From NCBI GenBank assembly GCA_900768995.1, contig CAAGEZ010000014.1, positions 1 through 64,000 of the forward strand: a stretch of DNA of 64,000 nt, read 5' to 3'. A program made the translations under genes and the position numbers. The notes below the pieces were generated by a model that saw nothing but the letters and a program-made list of their open reading frames with translations, ran no database searches and was not told where the DNA came from. Position 1 is the first letter of the stretch, and each line of letters begins with the position of its first letter. The DNA comes from Oscillospiraceae bacterium (GTDB lineage Bacteria; Bacillota; Clostridia; Oscillospirales; Ruminococcaceae). Of this stretch, positions 1 through 7,731 are shown in pieces.

Positions 1-1305
1 GCCTTATCACCCGTGTGGAGGGACAAATTCGGAAAGCTGAATGAGCCGCTTTTCTGCAAAGCGTTCATTTCGGACTATCCGCTCATTTTCTGCAATAACC
101 GTTTTTACGATGCAGACGGTGAGGTCAGCGAAGAAACTCTTGCTTACAAGATTTACGAAGTCGTTATATCGTATGTGAAAAGTAATGTTGCTGCCGTTGT
201 GAAGCGTTTGGTCGAAGCTTTGAAGCTGTACTGCTTCTCCGAGCCTCTTGTTCCGAAAGAGGACGAGATTCATCTTCTCAACGGCGTTCTCAAAACGGAC
301 GGGACGTGGATTCCCGAAAAGAGATTTTGTGTAAACCGTCTGAACATCAGCTATGACCCCGAAATTTGGAACGGCGTATATTATCCCGAAAAGTTTCTTT
401 CATTCCTTATGGATATGCTTGATATGGAGGACATAACCACTTTGCAGGAATATCTCGGCTACTGTCTTATCCCGTCCACAAAGGGACAGGCTATGCTTTT
501 TATCATCGGGAACGGCGGTGAGGGCAAGAGCCGCATCGGAGTTGTTTTGCAGGAGATTTTCAGGTCGGCAATGATAACGGGTAGCTTTCAGCGTATCGAA
601 ACGGACAGGTTTTTCCGCTATAATCTGCAAAACAAGCTTCTTATGCTTGATGACGATATGCAGATGAACGCTCTGCCCTCAACGGGTTACATAAAAAATC
701 TTGTCACGGCGGAGATACCAATCGACATTGAAGCAAAGGGAAAGCAGTCACAGCAGGCAGCGCTATACTCACGCTTTCTCTGCTTCGGAAACGGCTCACC
801 GAAAGCTTTGTATGACAAATCGGACGGCTTCGCAAGGCGGCTTATCGTGCTTACAACGAAGCCGATACCGCAGAACAGAGTGAATGACCCGTTCCTTGCG
901 GAGAAATTTATTGCAGAAAAGGAAAAGATATTCTGCTGGATTTTTGACGGTCTGAAAAGGCTGATAAAGAATGATTTTCATTTTACAATTTCGGAGAAAA
1001 CCAAGCGGAACATTGCCGAGGTCATGGCTGACAACTGCAATATCATTGACTATCTTGCGGACACGAGATACATTTCCTTTTCGGAAGATGCACAAGCCAG
1101 CAGTACCGACCTTTACGGCGGATATTACCGTTGGTGTGCCGAAAACGCCTTGACAGCACTTCGGCAGGAAACATTTATAGGGTGGCTGAAATCCAATGAA
1201 CGCAGGTACAGCATCAAATATGTGTATCACGTTCCGTCAAGGAACGGCGGACACGTTCGTGGGTTCAAGGGCATAAAAACATCTTATGTACCAATAGTCG
1301 CCTGA
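1..1305 (+). CDS. Phage/plasmid-type primase-helicase (D5/P4 family), 5' truncated
   Basis: The reading frame is open at base 1, so the gene starts upstream of the window; the GTG at 13 is only the first in-frame start-like codon. A Walker A loop (GNGGEGKS) lies near residue 167 and a Walker B-like LLMLDDD about 45 residues later, followed by a sensor-1 type segment (FLCFGNGSP), the pattern of superfamily 3 helicases in D5_N/P4-type primases. The C-terminal part (YYRWCAENALTAL) is the usual winged-helix DNA-binding region of this family. Such proteins unwind and prime origins of phages, plasmids and integrative elements. The neighbouring integrase supports an integrated element. Family call is firm; the N-terminal primase half cannot be seen. 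Confidence 0.85.
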   Translation, partial: ALSPVWRDKFGKLNEPLFCKAFISDYPLIFCNNRFYDADGEVSEETLAYKIYEVVISYVKSNVAAVVKRLVEALKLYCFSEPLVPKEDEIHLLNGVLKTDGTWIPEKRFCVNRLNISYDPEIWNGVYYPEKFLSFLMDMLDMEDITTLQEYLGYCLIPSTKGQAMLFIIGNGGEGKSRIGVVLQEIFRSAMITGSFQRIETDRFFRYNLQNKLLMLDDDMQMNALPSTGYIKNLVTAEIPIDIEAKGKQSQQAALYSRFLCFGNGSPKALYDKSDGFARRLIVLTTKPIPQNRVNDPFLAEKFIAEKEKIFCWIFDGLKRLIKNDFHFTISEKTKRNIAEVMADNCNIIDYLADTRYISFSEDAQASSTDLYGGYYRWCAENALTALRQETFIGWLKSNERRYSIKYVYHVPSRNGGHVRGFKGIKTSYVPIVA

Positions 1306-1494
1306 GGCGTGCAGGCGTGCAAAGCCCATAACTGCGTGAGTTTGAGACGTGCATATCGGCGTGCGGAAAGCGTGCCGCACGCCGATATGCACATCTGCTG
1401 CACGGCTTAAAAGCACGTATTTACGCCATTCGCACACCTGCACGCCGTTTATGGCACTTGACACTTTTATATGACATTTTTTCTGTGTTTACGC
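1306..1494. repeat. Element intergenic region with perfect 18-bp inverted repeat and GCGTGC-type repeats
   Basis: Bases 1349-1366 and 1375-1392 form a perfect 18-bp inverted repeat (arm GTGCATATCGGCGTGCGG) around an 8-base loop. The flanks carry several further GCGTGC/GCACGC hexamers (near 1307, 1315, 1430-1445). No T-run follows the hairpin, so it is not a typical intrinsic terminator. Placed between a replication helicase and an integrase, it could be an origin, nicking site or recombinase arm-binding site; the sequence does not decide which. Confidence 0.7.
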
Positions 1495-1523
1495 TTGACT
1501 TTACGGTGGTAAAGTGTTACAAT
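1495..1523 (+). promoter_or_regulatory. Integrase promoter with operator-like inverted repeat
   Basis: TTGACT (1495-1500) and TACAAT (1518-1523) are separated by 17 bases. An inverted repeat ACTTTAC (1498-1504) / GTAAAGT (1509-1515) sits inside the spacer, a usual place for a repressor to block RNA polymerase. The ribosome binding site AAGGAG lies at 1564-1569, ten bases before the integrase ATG. Confidence 0.7.
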
Positions 1524-1579
1524 GTAACTATACAGGAGTATGTCATAAAATCTATGTTTAATGAAGGAGCTTAAATTTT

Positions 1580-2764
1580 ATGGCTACTATAAGAAAAAGA
1601 GGAGATTCTTATCAGATAAGGGTCTCCACAGGTTACGATATAAACGGCAATCACAAGGAACAGGCAATGACATGGAAACCTGATCCCGGTATGACAAAAA
1701 GGCAGATTGAAAAAGAGCTTAATCGTCAAGCGGTAATGTTTGAAGAAGCGTGTATGCACGGATATAAGGCGTCTGCGGTGAAGTTTGAGGAGCTTTCAGA
1801 GGAATGGTTTGAGGACTATGCAAAGCCTAATCTTCGCAGTACCACATATGAGCGTATGCTTCAGCTCAGACATCGGGTTTATCCCGCGATAGGTCATCTT
1901 CGTATCGACAAGATAACCGTTCGTCAGCTTCAGGCATTTGTGAACTCTCTTGCGAAAGAGGGTGCAAACGAAAAGACAGGCAAGCCCCTTGCTCCGAAAA
2001 CAATACGCCACAATCTCAGCTTTATTTCGGACGTGTTCAGCTATGCTGTGAGAATGGAGCTTATCTCCGACAATCCCTGCAGCAAGGTGGTTATCCCTAA
2101 AGGAGAGATCAAGGAAAAGCAGATCTATTCTCAGGAAGAAATGGAGCTGCTGCTTACAAGGATCATGAGTGAGCCTGTAAAGTACAAGGCGTTCTTTTTC
2201 CTTATTGCGTACAGCGGTTTTCGCCGCAGCGAGATGTTGGGACTTGAGTGGAAGGACATTGATTTCGAGAACAATATCATCACAGTCAAACGAACTTCCA
2301 ATTATACAGCCGAGCGTGGCATCTATACCGACACCACAAAAACAAAACGCTCTCAGCGTGTGCTGAAGATCTCACTTTACATCATGGATATTCTCAAAGA
2401 GCTGAAAGATGAACAGGACAAGGAAGCTCTTCGCCTTGGTGACAAGTGGGTGGATAGTGACAGGCTTTTTGTGAAATGGAACGGTGAGCCTATGAATAAT
2501 CAGACACCCTACGGCTGGCTGAAAGAGTTCTGCGAAAAGAACGAGCTGCCTTTCTACGGCATACATAGCTTTCGTCATTTTGCAGCTTCGGCACTTATTT
2601 CCGCAGGGCTTGATGTGACAACCGTTTCAGGGGCATTAGGACACTGCAATTCAGGAACGACTTTGAACGTATATTCTCATATGTTCCAGAATGCACAGGC
2701 AAGAGTGGCAGAGGCGATGGACGGTGCTTTTTCATTCTTGCCTGCACAAGATAGAACAAAATAA
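1580..2764 (+). CDS. int: Tyrosine recombinase / phage-type integrase
   Basis: 394-residue integrase that would catalyse site-specific insertion and excision of the element. An N-terminal arm-binding domain (about residues 1-55, starting MATIRKRGDSYQIRV) and a SAM-like core-binding domain (about 65-165) precede the catalytic domain. The catalytic set is visible: Arg215 (GFRRSEM), His329 and Arg332 (HSFRH) and nucleophile Tyr365 (VYSHM). Full length and apparently intact. It points toward the tRNA-Glu gene 120 bases downstream, the classical arrangement for an element inserted at a tRNA 3' end. The primase upstream belongs to the same element. Confidence 0.93.
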   Translation: MATIRKRGDSYQIRVSTGYDINGNHKEQAMTWKPDPGMTKRQIEKELNRQAVMFEEACMHGYKASAVKFEELSEEWFEDYAKPNLRSTTYERMLQLRHRVYPAIGHLRIDKITVRQLQAFVNSLAKEGANEKTGKPLAPKTIRHNLSFISDVFSYAVRMELISDNPCSKVVIPKGEIKEKQIYSQEEMELLLTRIMSEPVKYKAFFFLIAYSGFRRSEMLGLEWKDIDFENNIITVKRTSNYTAERGIYTDTTKTKRSQRVLKISLYIMDILKELKDEQDKEALRLGDKWVDSDRLFVKWNGEPMNNQTPYGWLKEFCEKNELPFYGIHSFRHFAASALISAGLDVTTVSGALGHCNSGTTLNVYSHMFQNAQARVAEAMDGAFSFLPAQDRTK

Positions 2765-2832
2765 AAAGCCTTGTCCGCTGAAAATATCCGAATAGCGGAC
2801 AAGCAGCGGACAAAGCCTGTTTTCAACATAAC

Positions 2833-2874
2833 AAAAAATCCCGAAAACAACGCAGATACGTCATTTTCGGGATT
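2833..2874 (-). terminator. Terminator of the tRNA Met-Glu operon
   Basis: The inverted repeat AATCCCGAAAA / TTTTCGGGATT (2837-2847 and 2864-2874) is followed on the minus strand by a run of six T. It ends the tRNA transcript and faces the integrase, which ends at 2764. Confidence 0.8.
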
Positions 2875-2880
2875 ACAATT

Positions 2881-2955
2881 TGGTGACCCGTACGGGAATT
2901 GAACCCATGATTACGCCGTGAAAGGGCGTCGTCTTAACCTCTTGACCAACGGGCC
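2881..2955 (-). tRNA. tRNA-Glu (anticodon TTC)
   Basis: Complete cloverleaf on the minus strand: acceptor GGCCCGT paired with ACGGGTC, anticodon stem CGCC/GGCG closing the loop CTTTCAC with anticodon TTC, T-loop GGTTCAATTCC, and an encoded CCA (plus-strand TGG at 2881-2883). It is second in an operon after tRNA-Met. Its 3' end faces the integrase and is the likely attachment site of the element. Confidence 0.95.
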
Positions 2956-2987
2956 AAATAAAGCTGAGAAATCAACTTTATTTAATA

Positions 2988-3064
2988 TGGTAGCGGCAGT
3001 GGGACTTGAACCTACGACCCCCTGGGTATGAACCAAGTGCTCTAGCCAGCTGAGCTATACCGCC
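2988..3064 (-). tRNA. tRNA-Met (anticodon CAT, elongator type)
   Basis: Acceptor GGCGGTA pairs with TGCCGCT (two G-U wobbles); the anticodon stem CTTGG/CCAGG closes the loop TTCATAC with anticodon CAT; CCA is encoded. The acceptor starts with a pair and the anticodon stem lacks the three G-C pairs of initiator tRNA, so this is elongator Met. An Ile-CAU (lysidine) species is unlikely given the close fit to the elongator pattern. Confidence 0.92.
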
Positions 3065-3107
3065 ATATTTTCTTTCGTTTGAGCTGTTAACTTCAAGCGA
3101 CTTAATT

Positions 3108-3136
3108 ATTATACACCACAATTCCTGAAAAGTCAA
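3108..3136 (-). promoter_or_regulatory. Promoter of tRNA Met-Glu operon
   Basis: On the minus strand TTGACT (3131-3136) is followed after exactly 17 bases by TATAAT (3108-3113), about 45 bases before tRNA-Met: a strong sigma-A type promoter as expected for stable RNA. Confidence 0.85.
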
Positions 3137-3220
3137 GCACTTTTTTCAAAAAAACTTGACTTTGTAAAAAATGCACAATAAAGCAATATGTGGGTTGGGA
3201 TATATAAACTTATTTGTCAA

Positions 3221-3760
3221 TTATTCGGGCATAATGCTGTATGTATTGCCGCTTTCGGAGTCGGTGAACACAAGAGTTATCCTGCTCGTTTCATAATTGC
3301 AGCCCTCGGGGAAGCTGCCGCTTACGGTAAAATCAGCAGATGAACCTGCGGGGATAACCACGTTTTCGGTCATATCCGTCCTGCAAACATTCGGTTTGCT
3401 GCCTCTTGCGGTGTCGGTGGCATATACCTTCATCTTGGCAGGGGAGAGGACAAGCGCCTTTTTGTCGCTGTTTGCTGCCTGAACGGTAACGGTGAACCCG
3501 TCCTCGGAAATATCACAGCTCAGAGCCTCGACACTCACTTTGTCATAGCTCTGGGACGATGTGAGAATAAAATCGCCGCTGAGACCAGTGCTGCAGCTAT
3601 GACCGCTGAATTTGCTCACAAGAAAATCGTCCTTTGGGGCAAATATGTATATAATAGCACCTGCGGCAATAACTGCTGCGGAAATAGCTGAAAAAGTTAT
3701 TATAATGCTTCGGTTCAGTTTTATATCGATTTGTCGGCAAAATTCCTCAGGTGACCGCAT
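3221..3760 (-). CDS. Predicted membrane-anchored extracellular protein, unknown function
   Basis: 179 residues. One transmembrane segment (about residues 19-41, ITFSAISAAVIAAGAIIYIF) follows a short cytoplasmic start (MRSPEEFCRQIDIKLNR). The remaining roughly 135 residues look like a beta-rich extracellular domain with four cysteines that could form two disulfides; the pattern of an Ig-like or DUF4352-like sandwich is possible but not proven. GGGAG lies 7 bases before the ATG. It is transcribed alone toward the tRNA operon. No enzymatic motif is visible. Confidence 0.6.
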   Translation of the reverse strand: MRSPEEFCRQIDIKLNRSIIITFSAISAAVIAAGAIIYIFAPKDDFLVSKFSGHSCSTGLSGDFILTSSQSYDKVSVEALSCDISEDGFTVTVQAANSDKKALVLSPAKMKVYATDTARGSKPNVCRTDMTENVVIPAGSSADFTVSGSFPEGCNYETSRITLVFTDSESGNTYSIMPE

Positions 3761-3945
3761 ATTTTCACTCCCAAAATTTACTTATATAAAGCATAGCACA
3801 CAAATTAAATGAATTTATGTATTATTGTTTGCTCCTATGTAAAAAAATAACATTTTTTGATTACAGCACAAACTTCGGCACAAATTGACAAACGGGAAAA
3901 AATCTGTTAAAATATATTTATCAACGCTGAAAGGAAAGAGTGAAA

Positions 3946-4824
3946 ATGACAGGACTTGTACTTGAAGGCGGAACATTCAGAGGGGCTTTCTCAGCCGGCT
4001 TTATGGACGCTTTCATTGAAAAAAATATAGAATTTCCGTACATAATAGGTGTGTCTGCAGGAATATCCAACGCCGCCTCCTACGTTTCAAAGCAGTTTGG
4101 ACGCAACCTGGAGATATTTCGGAAATACCGCAATGACCCGAGGTATATCGGTGTGGGAAATTATCGCAAATGCGGCAGCCTTTTCGGACTGGACTTCGTT
4201 TATGATGAGATACCAAACAAGCTCGTGCCCTTTGATTATGACACATATCACCGCTATAACGGTCGCTTTCTTGTGGGCGTGACGGACGCAGAAACGGGAA
4301 AATTCGACTGCTTTGACGGCATCGGTGATTCGGACAAATGGCTTGACCTGAGGGCTTCCTGCGCAATTCCCGGCTATTTCCCGCCCATTGAAATAAACGG
4401 CAGGGCTTATTATGACGGGGGACTTTCCTCGCCTATCTGCGTGGGACGTGCTTTCAAGGACGGCTGCGACAAGGCGGTGGTCATTCTCACACAGCCCGAG
4501 GGCTTTGTGAAAAAGTGCGGTGCAGGAAACATTTTTATGAGCGGCGTTATCGGCAGGAGATTTCCGAACATCGAAAACGACCTTCTTATCCGTCACAGAA
4601 TTTACAACCGACAGCTTGAGCTTTGCAAAAGGCTTGAAGAAAAGGGCAAGATACTTTTATTCCGCCCCACCGAAAAGCTGGAAAGCTTTCAGAGCGACAT
4701 TTCCGAGCTTGAACGCTACTGGGAAATGGGCTACAAAATGGGCTGCGAAAATGCTGAGAGGATAAGAGAGTTCCTTGGGGCTGACGGCGAGGTATCTCAT
4801 TATGATGCTGAGTCTGATGAATAA
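3946..4824 (+). CDS. Patatin-like phospholipase
   Basis: Serine lipid acyl hydrolase of the bacterial patatin family (YjjU/RssA-like). With the ATG at 3946 the protein has 292 residues. The oxyanion loop GGTFRG (8-13), nucleophile elbow GVSAG (Ser37) and catalytic Asp in YYDGG near residue 160 are all present. The ATG at 3946 lies 7 bases after AGGAAAG (3932-3938) and is preferred to the GTG at 3940, which is too close to it. No signal peptide, so it probably acts in the cytoplasm on membrane phospholipids or neutral esters. It is followed 22 bases later by a C39-like peptidase gene, possibly in the same transcript. Confidence 0.88.
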   Translation: MTGLVLEGGTFRGAFSAGFMDAFIEKNIEFPYIIGVSAGISNAASYVSKQFGRNLEIFRKYRNDPRYIGVGNYRKCGSLFGLDFVYDEIPNKLVPFDYDTYHRYNGRFLVGVTDAETGKFDCFDGIGDSDKWLDLRASCAIPGYFPPIEINGRAYYDGGLSSPICVGRAFKDGCDKAVVILTQPEGFVKKCGAGNIFMSGVIGRRFPNIENDLLIRHRIYNRQLELCKRLEEKGKILLFRPTEKLESFQSDISELERYWEMGYKMGCENAERIREFLGADGEVSHYDAESDE

Positions 4825-4846
4825 CGCTGCATAAAAGGGTGAAAAA

Positions 4847-5209
4847 ATGAACATTGAATACATACATGAGCCTACCGACCTACAGTGCGGTCAGGCAGTC
4901 CTTGCGATGCTGCTGGGGAAAGATGTGGGGTACATCTGCGAATATCTCGGGAATGACCGTGAGACAGATCTGCGTGAAATGAAGCGTGTGCTCACAGAAC
5001 ACGGCATAAAATTTTCACCCGAAAGAAAGCAGGCACAAAATGTTTCCGACCTTCCCCGCTGTGCACTCCTCAGCCTTGAAACTCCCCGCTGCTGGCACTG
5101 GTCATTATATGCCGACGGCGTTTTCTACGACCCCGAACACGGTGTAATGGACGATTTCCCACAGTCGGAGCGGAGATTTTACTGGGAGATATTTTTGGAG
5201 GGGGAGTAG
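4847..5209 (+). CDS. Single-domain C39-like cysteine peptidase
   Basis: 120 residues with the papain-fold pattern of the peptidase C39/C39-like group: Gln13-Cys14 (LQCGQAVLAMLLG), His84 (CWHWSLY) and Asp95 (FYDPEHG). These match the oxyanion Gln and Cys-His-Asp triad. C39 domains usually sit on bacteriocin ABC exporters and cut double-glycine leaders; here the domain stands alone with no transporter or signal peptide. It may be a soluble processing enzyme or a proteolytically altered relative. It follows the patatin gene by 22 bases. Fold call is good, substrate unknown. Confidence 0.7.
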   Translation: MNIEYIHEPTDLQCGQAVLAMLLGKDVGYICEYLGNDRETDLREMKRVLTEHGIKFSPERKQAQNVSDLPRCALLSLETPRCWHWSLYADGVFYDPEHGVMDDFPQSERRFYWEIFLEGE

Positions 5210-5389
5210 GGGAGTTTGGAGCGATAAATCGGAATTATAGGAAGCGGATTTCTGTTGAAAAAAGCGTTTTCAAGCTATGTAAAAGTCCTTTGACATTAAA
5301 AAAAACGAAAAAAATTACAGTTGTCAAAAGGTTTTGATAGACAAAACACGCTGCTTTGATTAAAATAAAAAATGAAGGAGGCAGAAAAT

Positions 5390-5965
5390 ATGGAGCTTGG
5401 AAGTCAAATAAAAAAACATCGCAATGAATTATCATTATCACAGGAAGAACTGGCAGAAAAAGTATATGTATCAAGGCAAACTATTTCTAATTGGGAGAAT
5501 GATAAAAGCTATCCCGATGTAAACAGTCTTGTTCTTTTGAGCGAAGTATTTAATGTCTCAATCGATAATTTGATCAAAGGAGATATTGAAATTATGAAAG
5601 AACAGATCAGCTCTGAAGACAGAAAGACATTTGAAAGCTTAAGTCGTATCTACGCAGTCTTGTTTTTATTGGCAATGCTTTCACCAATACCGCTGTTCCA
5701 TTTTTTGAGCTTAGCGGGTATTGTCATCTGGGGCGTGTTAATGGGTGTTACACTTTATATGGCGTTTAGACTGGAAAAAATGAAAAAACAGTTTGATATT
5801 CAGACATATAGGGAGATAGTTGCTTTTTCCGAGGGTACGAGGCTTGATGATATTGCCAAAGCCAGGGAAGAAGGCAAAAGACCCTATCAAAAGGTTTTAC
5901 TTGCCTTGGGTTCAGGTGTTTTAACACTTATTATTTCAATTTCATTTGTTATGCTGCTCAAATAA
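5390..5965 (+). CDS. XRE-family regulator with membrane domain
   Basis: Starts at ATG 5390, 8 bases after AAGGAGG. Residues 1-62 form a Cro/CI helix-turn-helix (LSLSQEELAEKVYVSRQTIS, then NWENDKSYP). A linker leads to two transmembrane segments (about 88-130) and a third at the C terminus (LLALGSGVLTLIISISFVMLL). Such membrane-tethered XRE proteins in Firmicutes commonly control a neighbouring small membrane protein or transporter. The next gene, 15 bases on, encodes a small single-pass membrane protein. The AT-rich codon use differs from the surrounding genes, which suggests recent acquisition. Confidence 0.82.
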   Translation: MELGSQIKKHRNELSLSQEELAEKVYVSRQTISNWENDKSYPDVNSLVLLSEVFNVSIDNLIKGDIEIMKEQISSEDRKTFESLSRIYAVLFLLAMLSPIPLFHFLSLAGIVIWGVLMGVTLYMAFRLEKMKKQFDIQTYREIVAFSEGTRLDDIAKAREEGKRPYQKVLLALGSGVLTLIISISFVMLLK

Positions 5966-5979
5966 TGGAGGATAAAAAT

Positions 5980-6126
5980 ATGATTGGGGAAGAGCTTGGA
6001 ATCAGCTTTGGAACGGCAATTTTGGTTTTAATTGCATTATACTTTGTAATTAAGTGGGCTGTAAAAAACGGAATAGAAGAAGCATATGAGGATATTACAA
6101 AAAAAAGATCTGGAAGAAGATATTAA
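5980..6126 (+). CDS. Small single-pass membrane protein, possibly frameshifted at an A8 tract
   Basis: 48 codons from ATG 5980, behind GGAGGA at 5967-5972. Residues 7-28 are a transmembrane segment, followed by a charged tail (KNGIEEAYEDITKK). It resembles the small proteins (DUF6019 type) often found beside membrane-bound XRE regulators; that family assignment is tentative. At 6099-6106 there are eight A in a row. The annotated frame ends KRSGRRY, but dropping one A would continue as DLEEDIKELTEE to a stop at 6143-6145, an amphipathic acidic tail that looks far more natural. Either a sequencing or indel error, or real transcriptional slippage giving two C termini. Confidence 0.6.
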   Translation: MIGEELGISFGTAILVLIALYFVIKWAVKNGIEEAYEDITKKRSGRRY

Positions 6127-6239
6127 AGAACTTACTGAGGAATAGTCAAATTTCAATTTACATATCAAAATCAAAGTCCATATAAATGTTCCATCTGCCA
6201 AAATCGTCACATATTTCCAAAAAGAAAATCCAAAAAATC

Positions 6240-6265
6240 ACAGCTCCGTTTCGGGGCTGTTTTTT
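6240..6265 (+). terminator. Intrinsic terminator after the XRE/small protein pair
   Basis: The hairpin ACAGCTCC / GGGGCTGT with a CGTTTC-type loop is followed by a run of T. The 6146-6345 interval otherwise shows only A/T-rich sequence. Confidence 0.7.
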
Positions 6266-6345
6266 GCATATACAGGGCATTTTCATCAATAATAATTCCA
6301 AGAATAAATTGCGCAAAAAGCAATTAATGAAAGGAAGAAAAGCTG

Positions 6346-7731
6346 ATGAAAAGCTGCACAAGAATATTATCCTGCATTGCGGCACTGAGCATTATGACCT
6401 CGTTTACCGCCTGCGGAAACAATAAAAATAATACCTCCGCCGAAAATACAGGCGGCGAACAGGGCTCACAGGCGGCGAAAAATGTCACCGTGAGATTTCT
6501 GAATTTCAAGCCCGAAGCCGCACCCGTTTATGACGAGATAGCAAAGGCATATAAGGACGAAACGGGCAACACTCTCATCGTTGAGACCGCCGCAAACAAC
6601 ACCTACGAGCAGACCCTCAGCGCAAAAATGTCCACCCCCGAAGCGCCCGTTATCTTTCAGATAAACGGTCCCCGTGGCTATGCAAACTGGCGTGATTACT
6701 GCCTTGATCTCACCGACAGCGACATCTACAACCATCTCATCGACAAGACCGCCGCAATTTCCTCAAACGGTATGGCGTATGGCATTCCCTATGCCGTTGA
6801 GGGCTACGGCATCATCTATAATGACGAGATAATCCGGCGGTATTTTGCCCTTGAAAACCGTGCAACGGACTTCGTTTCTATGGACGAGGTGGATTCCTTT
6901 GAAAAGCTGAAAGCCCTTGCGGAGGATATGCAGGCGAATGCGGAGGCTCTCGGCATAAAGGGCGTTTTTGCGGCAACATCGCTTAAATCCGGCGATGACT
7001 GGCGGTGGACGACACATCTTGCAAATATTCCCATTGCCCGTGAATTTTCCGACAACGGCATTGACCTGACGGGGGAGGGCGTAAAGAAGCTCGATTTTAC
7101 CTACGGCGAAAATTACCGCAATATTTTTGACCTCTATCTGGGTAATTCCACTGCGGACAGGAAAATGCTCGGCTCCCGCATTACCGATGAATCTATGGCG
7201 GAATTTGCTCTCGGTGAGTGCGCAATGGTGCAGAACGGAAGCTGGGCGTGGTCGCAGATAAGCTCGGTGCAGGGCAACACCGTTTCCGAGGAAGATATCC
7301 GTATGATGCCGATATATATGGGGCTTGAGGGCGAGGAAAATCAGGGGCTTTGCATCGGTACGGAGAATTTTCTCTGCATAAACAGCAACGCAAAGCCTGA
7401 GGAGCAGCAGGCGGCAAAGGACTTCCTTTTCTGGCTCTATTCCTCGGAAACAGGCAAGGATATGGTGGTAAACAAGCTTGGCTTCATCGCTCCCTTTGAC
7501 ACCTTTGCGGACAGCGAAAAGCCCTCCGACCCTCTCAGCAGAGAGGTGCTCCGCTGGCTGGACAAGGAGGGTGTCCAGACTGTCCCCTGGAGCTTCACGG
7601 TGTTCCCAAGCCAGACCTTCAAGGACGATTTCGGTGCAGCACTTCTCCAGTACGCTCAGGGCAGCCGTGACTGGGAATACGTTTCCGAAAAGGTTAAAAG
7701 CTCCTGGGAAACAGAAAGCTCGATGCTCTGA
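6346..7731 (+). CDS. Sugar ABC transporter substrate-binding lipoprotein
   Basis: 461 residues; extracellular solute-binding protein family 1 (MalE/UgpB-like). An N-terminal lipoprotein signal ends in SFTACGNN, so the mature protein is anchored through Cys23. The body shows family landmarks such as GIPYAVEGYGIIYN and MVQNGSWAWSQI, where aromatic residues stack on sugar rings. It captures an oligosaccharide outside the membrane and delivers it to the two permeases that follow, the first overlapping its stop codon. The exact sugar cannot be read from sequence; plant cell-wall oligosaccharides fit the nearby GH94 and GH31 enzymes. Confidence 0.9.
   Translation: MKSCTRILSCIAALSIMTSFTACGNNKNNTSAENTGGEQGSQAAKNVTVRFLNFKPEAAPVYDEIAKAYKDETGNTLIVETAANNTYEQTLSAKMSTPEAPVIFQINGPRGYANWRDYCLDLTDSDIYNHLIDKTAAISSNGMAYGIPYAVEGYGIIYNDEIIRRYFALENRATDFVSMDEVDSFEKLKALAEDMQANAEALGIKGVFAATSLKSGDDWRWTTHLANIPIAREFSDNGIDLTGEGVKKLDFTYGENYRNIFDLYLGNSTADRKMLGSRITDESMAEFALGECAMVQNGSWAWSQISSVQGNTVSEEDIRMMPIYMGLEGEENQGLCIGTENFLCINSNAKPEEQQAAKDFLFWLYSSETGKDMVVNKLGFIAPFDTFADSEKPSDPLSREVLRWLDKEGVQTVPWSFTVFPSQTFKDDFGAALLQYAQGSRDWEYVSEKVKSSWETESSML

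Noticed and set aside
2988..3064. Initiator tRNA-Met
   Set aside because: The first acceptor position is paired and the anticodon stem lacks the three G-C pairs of initiator tRNA; it fits elongator Met.
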